NCBI GenBank assembly: GCA_902780385.1
Contig: CACZFF010000016.1
Coordinates: forward strand, 1-64,000
Origin: an uncultured Lachnospiraceae bacterium
GTDB taxonomy: Bacteria; Bacillota; Clostridia; Lachnospirales; Lachnospiraceae
DNA: 64,000 nt
Direction: 5' to 3'
This document shows, in pieces, positions 8,064-17,305 of the stretch. The translations under genes and the position numbers were made by a program. How positions within the stretch are numbered: the stretch's first letter is position 1; each line of letters begins with the position of its first letter. The notes beneath the pieces are model-generated. The model had not been told where the DNA came from. It was given only the letters and a program-made list of their open reading frames with translations, and did not search any database.

Positions 8064-9752
8064 TTACTTGCGTGAACCGCGCCTGGATGAGCTGTTGAGG
8101 AAGGAATATTCCATGTCGTCATCGTCGTCCGCGAAAAACTCTTCATCGTCATCATCGACAGTCTCTTCAACGGGCTGTCTGCGGGGAGCTTTCTGAGCAG
8201 CTGCCTTTTTGGGAGCTGCGGCCTCAACTGCCTCTTCAGCAGCTTTTCCGGCAGTCTCTGCAGCTGCAGAATCTGCTTCCTTCTTCCAGCCGCCTGCAGG
8301 GATCAGATCCACATCCTCGGGATAGTCTGCCTCTTCGTCGAATTCGATCTTGCGGGCGGGACGGGTCCTGCGGCGGGTTGATGAACCGGTCTTCGCGGAG
8401 GAGGCCTGAGGCTTTCTGCGCTGTTTTCTCACAGGAGGAGCTTCTTCTTCTTCCTCTTCCTCTTCATCGTCATCTTCCTCGTCTTCGTAATCGTCCTCGT
8501 CATCCTCGAAGTCGTCGTCTTCGTCGTCTTCCTCGTCTTCATCATCTTCATCATCTTCATCTTCGTCATAATCATCATCCAGATCATCCGAAGCGAACAT
8601 GTTTCTCAGCATGCTGAAGAATCCGCCTTTGCGAGGAGTCTCTTCCTCGTCATCATCATCTTCGTAATCGTCCTCGTCGTCTTCTTCGTCTTCCTCGTCT
8701 TCGTCATCCTCATCATAGGAATCATCATCGTAGGACTCTTCTTCCTCATCCTCAATGTCATAGGAATCTTCTTCGTCCTCATCGACTTCAGCTTTGGAAG
8801 GAGCAGCTTCGTCCTCATCGGAGGAAGAATCATCCTCATCCTCCCAGTCAGACATGTCATCGTCCTCGTCATCATCGTCATCGCGGGCTGCTCTTGTCTG
8901 TCTGCGGTTTCTTCTGGAAGGAGCAGGGTCCCCGGAATTTCTGCGAAGAACAATGTAAAGAAAAACAAGCAATGCGATCAGGAGAATCAGAAGGATACAG
9001 GCAATCGTGCGCCACCTGCCGGCAGAAGCCGCACTCTTCTGTGCCGCATTCTGAGCGTCGCTGAGCTTTTCCAGATCACCCATGCGGATGCGCTTGTCAG
9101 TGTCATAGTTGTATACATACCAGGCACCGGTTCCGTCTTCTTCAGTCATGTAATTGATAACATACTGCGCATTGGGATCCGTGTAAGGATCATAGGCCTG
9201 GCCGTTGTCAACAGCAGGCGTATCCTGATCTTCCGCGACAGAATCTTCAGCGGCAGCTGCTGCATCATTTTCTGAAGCAGGGGTGCCCGCTGCTGTATCT
9301 TCCTCAGTCCAGTCGTCATCAAGAAGGTCTTCCTCATCGATGATATCTTCTTCATCGACTTCCTGCTCATCGGTTTCCGGTTCGGCAGCTTCCTGTTCAG
9401 CGGCCTCCTGTGCCGGAGCGGATTCCTCTTCCGGAACACCTGCTCCGTCATTGCTGACCCACTGCGCTTTTACATAGCCCTTGTTTCCGTTCTCAAGCTC
9501 AATATAGAACCACTCGATCCCGGACGCATCCGTTGTCCTGGACAGAACAGTTACCTGATCTCCCTCGTTCAAAACGCCGATGGCATTAGAATAATCAGAT
9601 TTGTCCTCGGCGGTATTACGAATCGTAACATCCGTGGCATTGATCGTAGCGGCTGCAGCAGGCATCACTGCCAGAATAAAGGCTGCCGCAAGTGCCACAG
9701 CTGCCGCTGTAAGTCTGCCGGCATTTCTGCGTCCCAGTTTCGTGTTTTTCAT
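8064..9752 (-). CDS. SH3-domain membrane protein with long acidic tail
   Basis: A 562-residue protein, start at 9752 after GGAGGGAGATA. It has an N-terminal signal peptide (hydrophobic stretch ending AVMPAAAA), a bacterial SH3 domain (about residues 35-105, VTIRNTAEDKSD...GYVKAQWVS), an Ala/Glu-rich linker, one transmembrane helix (TIACILLILLIALLVFLYIV), and then more than 150 residues dominated by Asp and Glu with occasional basic Arg/Lys patches. The SH3 part should be outside the cell and the acidic tail inside. SH3 domains of this type often bind cell-wall peptides. The function of the tail is unknown. It is transcribed alone from its own promoter. Confidence 0.7.
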   Translation of the reverse strand: MKNTKLGRRNAGRLTAAAVALAAAFILAVMPAAAATINATDVTIRNTAEDKSDYSNAIGVLNEGDQVTVLSRTTDASGIEWFYIELENGNKGYVKAQWVSNDGAGVPEEESAPAQEAAEQEAAEPETDEQEVDEEDIIDEEDLLDDDWTEEDTAAGTPASENDAAAAAEDSVAEDQDTPAVDNGQAYDPYTDPNAQYVINYMTEEDGTGAWYVYNYDTDKRIRMGDLEKLSDAQNAAQKSAASAGRWRTIACILLILLIALLVFLYIVLRRNSGDPAPSRRNRRQTRAARDDDDDEDDDMSDWEDEDDSSSDEDEAAPSKAEVDEDEEDSYDIEDEEEESYDDDSYDEDDEDEEDEEDDEDDYEDDDDEEETPRKGGFFSMLRNMFASDDLDDDYDEDEDDEDDEDEEDDEDDDFEDDEDDYEDEEDDDEEEEEEEEAPPVRKQRRKPQASSAKTGSSTRRRTRPARKIEFDEEADYPEDVDLIPAGGWKKEADSAAAETAGKAAEEAVEAAAPKKAAAQKAPRRQPVEETVDDDDEEFFADDDDDMEYSFLNSSSRRGSRK

Positions 9753-9905
9753 TATCTCCCTCCAGGGCCGGAGCTGATGACTCCGGCGGTGCTGTTCACA
9801 GTAACTATACCCTGTCCGGGTCATACCGGCAGTCCGGGATCATATGATTCCTGTCCTGCATGCGGTCTGATCCGGCAGTTTAAGGGTTCCGGTCTTATCC
9901 TCCCC

Positions 9906-9922
9906 GGGGACAGTCTGTCCCC
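9906..9922. promoter_or_regulatory. Perfect 17-bp palindrome in the SH3-gene leader
   Basis: GGGGACAG-T-CTGTCCCC, arms 8 bases with a single central base, about 20 bases downstream of the inferred transcription start. The loop is too small for a good RNA hairpin, so a DNA-binding site is the better reading (inference). Confidence 0.45.
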
Positions 9923-9941
9923 TGCGATAACACCAACTATC

Positions 9942-9947
9942 ATTATA
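9942..9947 (-). promoter_or_regulatory. Extended -10 promoter of the SH3 protein gene
   Basis: On the minus strand TGTTATAAT: a perfect TATAAT preceded by TG one base earlier. The -35 region 17 bases upstream (TTCCAT) is weak, as is usual with extended -10 promoters. Confidence 0.5.
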
Positions 9948-10072
9948 ACACCAGATACGCTTTTATGGAAATATTTCTCGCACTTATTGATTAAGCTTAC
10001 CGGCGTTTTTTTAATATTCCTGTTCAGATATTACTGATCAGACTGCCCCTGACAGGGTATATACAGATACCT

Positions 10073-11368
10073 TCAGACAGCATCGATCGCTTTGCCGATA
10101 TCGCTGCGCATGTACATCTTGTCAAAGTGCACATTTTTGACTGCCTCGTATGCGTTTGCACGGGCCTCTTTGAGTGTGCCGCCGATGGCAACAACGCCCA
10201 GCACTCTGCCGCCGCTGGTCACGGTATTTCCGTCCTTGTCAAAGGCGGTCCCTGCATGGTAGCAGCGATACTGTGTCTGGCCGTCAAATTTCTCGAGACC
10301 GGTGATGATCTTGCCCTTCTCATAGCTCTCGGGATAGCCGCCGGAAGCGATGACGACGCAGACAGCCGCGTTGTCATAGAACTCAAGATCGATCTGGTCC
10401 AGAGTGCCGTCGATGCAGGCTTCCATCACATCGATGATGTCTGTCTTCATGCGGGGCAGGACAACCTGGGTCTCGGGATCGCCGAAACGTGTATTGTACT
10501 CGAGAACGCGGGGGCCGTCAGGTGTCATCATAAGGCCGAAATAGAGGACACCGCGGAAAGGCCGTCCCTCCGCAGCCATGGCTGCGACGGTCTTGTCGTA
10601 AATGTTCTCACGGCACCAGGCATCGATCTCAGGTGTATAGAAGGGGCTGGGAGAAAATGTTCCCATGCCGCCGGTATTGAGGCCGGTGTCACCGTCTCCC
10701 TGGCGCTTGTGGTCCTGTGAGGAAGTCATCAGCTGATAATGCTTTCCGTCAACAAAAGCAAGCACGGAGACCTCCCGGCCGGTCATGAACTGTTCGATGA
10801 CAACGCTGTTTCCGGCATCGCCGAACTTCTTGTCCATCATCAGTTCGCGGATCCCGTCCTTTGCGGATGCCAGATCTTCGCAGATCAGGACGCCCTTGCC
10901 CAGGGCAAGTCCGGAAGCTTTGAGAACGATGGGAAAAGAAGCTGTCTCAAGATAGGCCAGCGCCTTGTCCGCGTCATCGAAGGTCTCATAGGCCGCGGTC
11001 GGAATGCCGTATTTTTTCATCAGATCCTTGGAAAAAGCTTTGCTTCCTTCGATGATAGCGGCGTTTGCGGGCGTGCCGAAAATACGCAGTCCCTCTGCTT
11101 CAAAAGCATCCACAATACCTGCGCAGAGCGGATCGTCCATGCTGCAGACAGTGAGATCGATCTCTTTCTCTTTTGCAAAAGCCGTCAGTGCTGCGAAATC
11201 CATGGTCCCGATCGGAACGCACTCGGCAATACGTGCAATGCCGGCGTTGCCGGGAGCGCAATACAGCTTCGCCACACGGCTGCTGCGCAGGATCGCATCC
11301 GCGATCGCATGTTCTCTGCCGCCTCCGCCGACGAGCAGTACCTTCATGTCCATTTTCTTCTCTGCCAA
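10073..11368 (-). CDS. purD: Phosphoribosylamine-glycine ligase (PurD)
   Basis: The second enzyme of de novo purine synthesis, joining glycine to phosphoribosylamine with ATP. The N-terminal VLLVGGGGREHAIA and the ATP-grasp region (KASGLALGKGV, RFGDPETQ, SGGYPE) are clear, and the length of 431 residues is normal. The start is uncertain: a TTG at 11368 stands 8 bases after AGGAGG, while ATG codons follow at 11353 and 11347 without a good site; I chose the TTG. It is the last gene of the purE-purM-purN-purD operon, 44 bases after purN. Confidence 0.95.
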   Translation of the reverse strand: MAEKKMDMKVLLVGGGGREHAIADAILRSSRVAKLYCAPGNAGIARIAECVPIGTMDFAALTAFAKEKEIDLTVCSMDDPLCAGIVDAFEAEGLRIFGTPANAAIIEGSKAFSKDLMKKYGIPTAAYETFDDADKALAYLETASFPIVLKASGLALGKGVLICEDLASAKDGIRELMMDKKFGDAGNSVVIEQFMTGREVSVLAFVDGKHYQLMTSSQDHKRQGDGDTGLNTGGMGTFSPSPFYTPEIDAWCRENIYDKTVAAMAAEGRPFRGVLYFGLMMTPDGPRVLEYNTRFGDPETQVVLPRMKTDIIDVMEACIDGTLDQIDLEFYDNAAVCVVIASGGYPESYEKGKIITGLEKFDGQTQYRCYHAGTAFDKDGNTVTSGGRVLGVVAIGGTLKEARANAYEAVKNVHFDKMYMRSDIGKAIDAV

Positions 11369-11412
11369 GTCTTTTTCCTCCTGCAAAAAAACTGATTCTT
11401 TATCTCACTATA

Positions 11413-12036
11413 TCAGGAAATCCGGGTCCTGCGGCCTTCTATTCTGACCCTGCCGGCCGCGATCAGGTCGATGGCACGGGGCAGGATCACCCACTCCGCC
11501 TGCTCCATGACGCGGCGCTGCAGTGTCTCGGGCGTATCGTCTTCCATAATGTCGACCGCCTTCTGCAGGATGATCGGTCCCGTATCGAGATTCTCGTCCA
11601 CAAAGTGCACTGTTGCGCCGGTCACCTTAACGCCGCGCTCCAGGGCCTTCTCATGGACGTGCAGGCCGTAATGACCCTTTCCGCAGAAGGAAGGGATCAG
11701 GGCCGGATGGATATTGATGATCTTTCCGGCATAAGCCGCGCAGATCTGCTTAGGGACAGCGACCATAAAGCCCGCCAGAACGATGAGATCCGGGGATACT
11801 TCGTTGATCTTAGCCAACAGAGCCTCGTTAAAGGCCTCGCGGTCCGGATAATCCTTGGGGGATACACAGCAGCCGGGAATGCCTGCCTTTGCGGCACGCT
11901 CCAGCGCATAGGCACCCGCATTGTTGCTGATCACCTGGACGATCTGCGCATTGCGGATCGTTCCGTCCTGGATACGGTCGATGATCGCCTGCAGGTTTGT
12001 CCCGCCGCCGGAAACACAGACTGTTACTCTCAGCAT
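11413..12036 (-). CDS. purN: Phosphoribosylglycinamide formyltransferase (PurN)
   Basis: A 207-residue enzyme that transfers the formyl group from 10-formyl-THF to GAR. It starts [17 protein letters not shown] and has the catalytic region [17 protein letters not shown] followed by [19 protein letters not shown], which carries the catalytic Asn, His and Asp. Its start overlaps the end of purM by 7 bases, indicating translational coupling. Confidence 0.96.
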   Translation of the reverse strand: MLRVTVCVSGGGTNLQAIIDRIQDGTIRNAQIVQVISNNAGAYALERAAKAGIPGCCVSPKDYPDREAFNEALLAKINEVSPDLIVLAGFMVAVPKQICAAYAGKIINIHPALIPSFCGKGHYGLHVHEKALERGVKVTGATVHFVDENLDTGPIILQKAVDIMEDDTPETLQRRVMEQAEWVILPRAIDLIAAGRVRIEGRRTRIS

Positions 12037-13058
12037 ACGTCGACTCCTTTTTCTCCCGCGGAAATGCTGCCGATCAGGTAAGCTTTCTCGCCTGCCGCCT
12101 CGAGGGCGCTGATGGCCTTGTCCGCATCCTCAGCCTTCATTGCAAGGACCATGCCGATTCCCATATTGAAGGTATTGTACATCATGTGTTCCTCGATCCC
12201 GCCGCGCTTCTGCAGCAGCTTAAAGATCGCAGGAACCTCATAGCTGTCCTTTTTCACACAGGCACGCACACCGTCGGGGAGCATTCTGGGAATATTCTCA
12301 TAAAAACCGCCGCCGGTCACATGGCTGCAGCCCTTGATCGTGACACCCGCCTGGCGGACACTGCGGAGCGCGCGCACATAAATCTTTGTGGGACGAAGAA
12401 GCGCATCACCCAGGGTCTCGCCCAGTTCCGGATAAAATTCGCGCAGATTCTCTTCGTTGACGTCAAAAACCTTGCGCACCAGGGAGAAGCCGTTGGAATG
12501 GACGCCGGAGGAAGCAATGCCGACCAGGACATCGCCGGGACAGATCTCCGCACCGGTGATCAGGTCCTTTTTGTCTGCCGCACCCACTGCGAAGCCTGCC
12601 AGGTCATACTCGTCCACAGGATAAAAACCGGGCATTTCCGCTGTCTCGCCGCCGATCAGGGCAGCTCCCGCCTGCTCGCAGCCGTCACAGACACCCTTGA
12701 CGATCTGCGCGATCTTCTCGGGGACATTCTTGCCGCAGGCAATATAGTCAAGGAAAAAGAGGGGCTCTCCGCCCGCGCACGCCACGTCATTGACACACAT
12801 GGCGACACAGTCGATACCGACCGTATCATGCCGGTCCATCAGGAAAGCAAGTTTGAGCTTTGTTCCGACGCCGTCAGTTCCGGACAGCAGGATCGGTTCT
12901 TCCATCTCTTTGATCTTTGCCAGAGAGAAGGCGCCCGAAAATCCTCCGAGTCCTCCCATTACTTCCGGACGCATGGTCTTTGCGACATACGCCTTCATCA
13001 GTTCTACACTGCGATATCCGGCTTCGATATCAACGCCGGCACTCTTATAATCCATCAT
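12030..13058 (-). CDS. purM: Phosphoribosylformylglycinamidine cyclo-ligase (PurM)
   Basis: The 342-residue AIR synthetase of purine synthesis. Typical segments are [11 protein letters not shown] near the start, [36 protein letters not shown] and [16 protein letters not shown] ([14 protein letters not shown]). The ATG is preceded by AGGAGACCCGC. It lies second in the operon, downstream of purE across a 200-base gap that contains a 43-bp tandem repeat. Confidence 0.96.
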   Translation of the reverse strand: MMDYKSAGVDIEAGYRSVELMKAYVAKTMRPEVMGGLGGFSGAFSLAKIKEMEEPILLSGTDGVGTKLKLAFLMDRHDTVGIDCVAMCVNDVACAGGEPLFFLDYIACGKNVPEKIAQIVKGVCDGCEQAGAALIGGETAEMPGFYPVDEYDLAGFAVGAADKKDLITGAEICPGDVLVGIASSGVHSNGFSLVRKVFDVNEENLREFYPELGETLGDALLRPTKIYVRALRSVRQAGVTIKGCSHVTGGGFYENIPRMLPDGVRACVKKDSYEVPAIFKLLQKRGGIEEHMMYNTFNMGIGMVLAMKAEDADKAISALEAAGEKAYLIGSISAGEKGVDVC

Positions 13059-13171
13059 GTTATGCGGGTCTCCTTATGTTCGCTTTGGTAATGATCATGT
13101 TCTTCATCATGTTATACCCCGGCAGGTGTCTTGTCTGTCCGCCGGGATTCACCGTCGTAAAAATTTCAAAA

Positions 13172-13257
13172 TTCCAGTTTTTCGAATTATTGTGGTTTGG
13201 GGCGGGACGCAATGTTCCAGTTTTTCGAACTGTTGTGGATTCGGTCGGGACGTAATG
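13172..13257 (-). repeat. 43-bp x 2 tandem repeat just after the purE stop
   Basis: Units 13172-13214 and 13215-13257 share TTCCAGTTTTTCGAA, TTGTGG and CGGGACG.AATG. The array ends 4 bases from the purE stop codon (13262-13264). It belongs to the set of 3'-end tandem repeats described in the findings. Confidence 0.75.
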
Positions 13258-13261
13258 ATCC

Positions 13262-13762
13262 TCAATAATTGCGGAATCCGGCTTCCTGCAGATGCGCATC
13301 CTTCTTCTGCACTTCCTCAAGCTGGCGCTGTGAGAAATCTTTCAGTCTCTGCAGAAGCGCCTCATCCGAGATCGCCAGCATTTTTGCCGCCAGGATACCT
13401 GCGTTCTTTGCGCCGCCGATGGCGACAGTCGCAACGGGGATGCCGCTGGGCATCTGGACGATCGAGTACAGAGAATCGCGGCCGCCCAGGGATGTGGTGT
13501 GCATGGGAACACCGATGACCGGGAGCGGGAACAATGCCGCGCACATGCCCGGCAGATGAGCCGCCATGCCTGCGCCGGCGATGATGACCTTGGTGCCGGC
13601 CGCCTCGGCTCCCTTGGCATACTCAAAAAACACATCGGGCTCGCGATGCGCGGATATGATCCTCATGTCATAGCTTACCCCGAGCTCATCCAGAACTTCT
13701 GCTGCCTTTTTCATTACGGACAGATCCGAATCACTGCCCATCACAATTCCAACTTGTGCCAT
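13262..13762 (-). CDS. purE: N5-carboxyaminoimidazole ribonucleotide mutase (PurE, class I)
   Basis: A 166-residue enzyme. It has [20 protein letters not shown] at the N-terminus, the substrate loop SAHREPD, and [10 protein letters not shown] with [17 protein letters not shown]. Class I PurE converts N5-CAIR to CAIR and normally needs PurK, which is not in the window. It is the first gene of the purE-M-N-D run. No purine riboswitch was recognised upstream. Confidence 0.96.
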   Translation of the reverse strand: MAQVGIVMGSDSDLSVMKKAAEVLDELGVSYDMRIISAHREPDVFFEYAKGAEAAGTKVIIAGAGMAAHLPGMCAALFPLPVIGVPMHTTSLGGRDSLYSIVQMPSGIPVATVAIGGAKNAGILAAKMLAISDEALLQRLKDFSQRQLEEVQKKDAHLQEAGFRNY

Positions 13763-14189
13763 TTATGCTACCTTTCCTTTCTGATATTGTGCAGAAAAAC
13801 ATAATACATTACATACTGCATGATTGCAAATATCCTGCACCTCTTTTCAGCTGTTTTTCAGCTCATTTTTCCGGATTCTCTGCAAAGCATCCCGGATCCC
13901 GGGGCAGTCTGCAGATAACATTTTACACATATGCACTGCCTGTAGTTTAATCAAAAAATGCTTTCTATGCAAGTAACTATTGCCGCGGCAGAATAATGAT
14001 GTAAAGGTCAAAATGTACCTGTTGGCTCTGAGTCTCGTCAAGCTGCACAAACAGCTGAAGGGCCTTGGCGAGCGGCCGGTACTTGGCCGCTGATTTTTAG
14101 CGGCCTTAGTACCGCTGCCAGCGAGGGTAGAGCGAGAGCGTGCCCAAGGCGTTTGATGTGTACTTGTAAGGCGGCGCGGGACAGAAACT
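13763..14189. other. Intergenic region holding a truncated MITE-like element
   Basis: Positions 13763-13995 show nothing I can support; 13996-14155 is the element listed next; 14156-14189 leads into the 3' end of the aminopeptidase gene. Confidence 0.5.
13996..14155 (-). mobile_element. MITE-like element, copy 2 (inverted, one end lost)
   Basis: It begins ATGATGTAAAGGTCAAAA (the right-end terminal repeat of copy 1) and reads through TCGTCAAGCTGCACAAAC and the shared core (CAGCGAGGGTAGAGCGAGAG) in the opposite orientation. The match stops after CCCAAGGCGTTT at 14155, so the other terminal repeat and the second 18-bp arm are missing. Its middle has an extra hairpin (GGTACT.GGCCGCT / AGCGGCC.TAGTACC) not present in copy 1. 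Confidence 0.65.
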
Positions 14190-16430
14190 TTACAGAGAAG
14201 GCACTTTTTCAGCAAAGGGCAGATTCAGGATATCCGTTCCCTCCAGGACGAACTTTCCGTCCCGGATCAGGGGGATCTGCCTGCCGTCCGCACGCACTGC
14301 GGCCAGAAGTCCGACCTCTTCATAAGGAATCGTAATGTCAGTATGGCACCCGAAATAAGCCCGCTCAGGATCTGTTTCCCGCATGAGAGAATATTCATTC
14401 TCCTTGGCAAAGATCTCTTTTCCGTCCGGATTGTAGACGCGGTTTTCTTCTTCGTGGCTGTAACAGGTGTCACCCACGGCAAAGTGCGGTCCTGTCTTCT
14501 CGGCTATGAGTATGGGCAGCCTCTCCAGAAATCCCAGCTTTTCGGCCAGGACACTGGCCGTGGTATTGGTTCCGATCGCGCACTCGCCCATGGGCAGTGT
14601 CTCGTGGTGGAAAAGGATATTTTCCTCGATATATTTCCTGCCCTCCTCAGGCGTCGGAAAACCTCCGCAGCTGTAATCCGCGATCCGTCCCTTCTCAAAG
14701 CGGATGGCAAGGTCCTCGAAAAGCAGGCCGTTCAGATAGACCCTTGTCACATGCAGAAGGCCCTCGGTCCCCTCCAGGGCAGGTGTTGTAAACACTTCGC
14801 CCACGGGGATATTGACATCCGCCACACAGTTCTCAAAGATCGTCTGTTTCTGCGGGTCTTCAGGCATCTGCAGACGGACTCTCAGGTCTGTCCTGTTCTC
14901 ACCCGCTCCCAGAACATGGATACTCTGCGCGGTATCCAGCACGTCGATGATGTGCGCCTGCACATCCCGATAAGTCATATAGTCCAGAGTGTTTATCTCA
15001 ATGACAGCGTGGAAGATCTCATCAAAAGAAGCCTTCAGATCCCCGTCCGCATACCCCTTTGTGATCTCCGGTATCGGGAAGGCTATGATGGTAAAGCTCC
15101 TCTCCCGCCCGATCACTGCCCGGTCATAGAGAAGATCCGCCTCCTGCCTGCAGCGGGCGATCTTTTTTTGCTGCGCCTTTGAAAAGCGGGCATATCCCTC
15201 GTGCATGACGGGAGAAAAAGGCTTTTCGCCGAAGGTCTCCATCACAAGAGGGCCGGCGTACAGGACAATCTCTTTCTCCAGTTCCTTATAAGCCTGCTGC
15301 AGGGCATGCGAACGTCTGCTCCTCAGGACATCGTTGAAAAAGAGTGCCAGATCCTCCCTGTGATCATAGCCGTACTGCCGGTTGGCCGGAGTTGTCGAAT
15401 ATCCTCCTCCGCCGCGCCCCAGATGCTGGGTGAAAAGATTTCCCTGCATCCCGGGAATCACCGCTTCAAGACCGATCTTCTTCAGATTTTCGACCGCCCG
15501 CTTCACGACCCGCTCGAAACCTATATGATACAAGAGGCCCGCTCTTTTGCGGATCGACAGATCCTTGCCGGTCACTTCAAATCCGATCCTGAAGCCCTCC
15601 GTCCAGGTGTCCGCCATCCGGGCGATCGTCTCGTCATCCAGATTCTCCAGGTAAGTGAAGACCCCCTTTTCATTCTCCGACACATAGGCGCCGTACCGGT
15701 ACAGACACCTCATATCCCCGGGAAGGTACCACTCTCCGATGATGCGCTCCGGGACGCTGCCGCCCACAAGGTTCCTCTGCACGCGTACCAGAGTCTCATC
15801 CCGGGCATAATCCTCCAGAAACTGACGGATCTTCTCACGGATGTGTTCCGCCGGCGGCATTGCATCCGCCCGGGCCCTGTTCCGGGCCCTGTTTCCGCCA
15901 ATCATCTGGTCATTTCCAGATGATTCCTCCCTGTCCTCTGCCTCTGCCTTATACTCGCTGTAAACCGTCACAAAAGCAAAATATATCTCCAGAAGAAGCT
16001 CCATGCGGATCAAAAAGCGCTCAGCATCCCCCTCATAGACAAGAGAGATCATACTCCTGAGTTCCATCATAAAAGCCGAGATCACCGGGCCCATCTCACT
16101 GCCCAGCTGCTCAATGGCAAATCCCGGATTCGCCCAGCTGTGCCCATAATTTTCCGGAAAGATATCCTCATACAGAGCACGGTTCTTCTCCTCCAGCCCG
16201 GAAATCTCCATCTCGTTGAAAGACCCGTCCTCCAGCATGCGGCGGTGATCCAGCAGCATCAGCACCCAGCCCGCTGCGTAACGGAAAAAGGGCACACTTG
16301 CCGGAGCCGCGCACTCCTCTTCACACATGGTTTCGATCCGCTCGAGAGAAAGCCGGAAGCGCTCTCCGTCCAGTGACTGGCTGCACTGCAGAGCACCCTC
16401 GCCCAGATCCGCAAAAAAATTCATACCCAT
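14190..16430 (-). CDS. M29-type aminopeptidase with long N-terminal extension
   Basis: A 746-residue protein. The C-terminal half (from about residue 455) matches the M29 metallo-aminopeptidase fold: NCVADVNIPVGEVFTTP carries the first metal-binding Glu, LPMGECAIGTNTTA the second, and GPHFAVGDTCYSHEEE the His/Asp region; CHTDITIPYEE follows. M29 enzymes normally have about 410 residues, so the first 350-450 residues are an extension of unknown role with a charged helical character. It is a cytoplasmic peptidase by inference; there is no signal peptide. Its stop lies 35 bases from a truncated MITE-like element. Confidence 0.8.
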   Translation of the reverse strand: MGMNFFADLGEGALQCSQSLDGERFRLSLERIETMCEEECAAPASVPFFRYAAGWVLMLLDHRRMLEDGSFNEMEISGLEEKNRALYEDIFPENYGHSWANPGFAIEQLGSEMGPVISAFMMELRSMISLVYEGDAERFLIRMELLLEIYFAFVTVYSEYKAEAEDREESSGNDQMIGGNRARNRARADAMPPAEHIREKIRQFLEDYARDETLVRVQRNLVGGSVPERIIGEWYLPGDMRCLYRYGAYVSENEKGVFTYLENLDDETIARMADTWTEGFRIGFEVTGKDLSIRKRAGLLYHIGFERVVKRAVENLKKIGLEAVIPGMQGNLFTQHLGRGGGGYSTTPANRQYGYDHREDLALFFNDVLRSRRSHALQQAYKELEKEIVLYAGPLVMETFGEKPFSPVMHEGYARFSKAQQKKIARCRQEADLLYDRAVIGRERSFTIIAFPIPEITKGYADGDLKASFDEIFHAVIEINTLDYMTYRDVQAHIIDVLDTAQSIHVLGAGENRTDLRVRLQMPEDPQKQTIFENCVADVNIPVGEVFTTPALEGTEGLLHVTRVYLNGLLFEDLAIRFEKGRIADYSCGGFPTPEEGRKYIEENILFHHETLPMGECAIGTNTTASVLAEKLGFLERLPILIAEKTGPHFAVGDTCYSHEEENRVYNPDGKEIFAKENEYSLMRETDPERAYFGCHTDITIPYEEVGLLAAVRADGRQIPLIRDGKFVLEGTDILNLPFAEKVPSL

Positions 16431-16482
16431 CAGCTATCTGCTCCATGCCAAAAAAACCAAAAAGCCAAAAATACTAAAAATG

Positions 16483-16525
16483 AAAACCGCCTGGCCGCAT
16501 TTCAGCAGCCGGGCGGCCGTTTTTC
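16483..16525 (-). terminator. Terminator after pyrE
   Basis: CCGCCTGGC (16487-16495) pairs with GCCGGGCGG (16508-16516). On the minus strand the stem is followed by TTTTC; on the plus strand by TTTTTCTTTTT, so it may act both ways. Confidence 0.65.
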
Positions 16526-16539
16526 TTTTTCTTCCGTGA

Positions 16540-17217
16540 TTATTTCACACCGTACTCATCGTAATATTTGTCCAGGGCGCCCTTGATCTTGTCATCAATG
16601 ATAACCTTGCCGTCAACCGGACGATTGTAAAGGTATTCGGTAACCTCTTTCATCGTGACGATGGCGCTTGTCGGGAAACCGTATTTGCGCTTGATCTCCT
16701 GAAGAGCGCTGATGGTACCTTCCTGTCCTACTTCCATACGGTCCAGGGAGACCATGAGGCCGACGATATCGCAGTCCGCCTGGGCTTTGATGATCGGAAC
16801 GGTCTCGGCGATGGAAGCACCGGAGGTGGTGACATCCTCAATGATCATGACACGGTCATCTTCGCGGATCTTGGAGCCCAGGAGAATTCCCTTGTCGCCA
16901 TGGTCCTTGATCTCCTTGCGGTTTGCGCAGTAGCGGATATCACGGCCGTAGAGCTTACTGATTCCCATGACAGTCGCGACAGTGAGGGGAATACCCTTGT
17001 AAGCGGGTCCGAACAGGACGTCGAAATCAAGTCCGTAGCGGTCATGGATCGCTCTGGCATAAAATTCGCCGAGCTTGATCAGCTGAGATCCGCTCTTGTA
17101 AGCGCCTGCATTCATAAAGAACGGAGATTTGCGCCCGCTCTTGAGTGTGAATTCGCCGAACTTCAGGACGTGCGAGTCAACCATAAATTCAATAAACTCT
17201 TTTTTGTATTCTTCCAT
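16540..17217 (-). CDS. pyrE: Orotate phosphoribosyltransferase (PyrE)
   Basis: A 225-residue enzyme of pyrimidine synthesis making OMP from orotate and PRPP. It shows FGEFTLKSGRKSPFFMN at the N-terminus, the KEIKDHGDKG loop with catalytic Lys/His, and the PRPP-binding motif VMIIEDVTTSGASI. The ATG at 17217 is preferred over one two codons earlier because it leaves a proper spacing to GGAAGGGG. It is cotranscribed with pyrF, 88 bases downstream of it. Confidence 0.96.
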   Translation of the reverse strand: MEEYKKEFIEFMVDSHVLKFGEFTLKSGRKSPFFMNAGAYKSGSQLIKLGEFYARAIHDRYGLDFDVLFGPAYKGIPLTVATVMGISKLYGRDIRYCANRKEIKDHGDKGILLGSKIREDDRVMIIEDVTTSGASIAETVPIIKAQADCDIVGLMVSLDRMEVGQEGTISALQEIKRKYGFPTSAIVTMKEVTEYLYNRPVDGKVIIDDKIKGALDKYYDEYGVK

Positions 17218-17305
17218 CAGCATCCCCTTCCTGATCTTGTTTATTTTGTAAAAATGAAAGACTATGTTGTGTGTTTTTTTATAGCCGGATATATCAGCGG
17301 TCTGC

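Larger units (their letters stand above)
9753..10072. other. Leader and promoter region of the SH3 protein gene
   Basis: About 320 bases. It holds an extended -10 promoter (9942-9947, minus strand), a 17-base palindrome in the untranslated leader, and a hairpin GCCGGAG/CTCCGGC (9767-9773, 9781-9787) just upstream of the ribosome site that could affect translation. Nothing else is supported. Confidence 0.5.

Noticed and set aside
13763..13995. Purine riboswitch before purE
   Set aside because: The conserved purine aptamer core could not be recognised on the minus strand.
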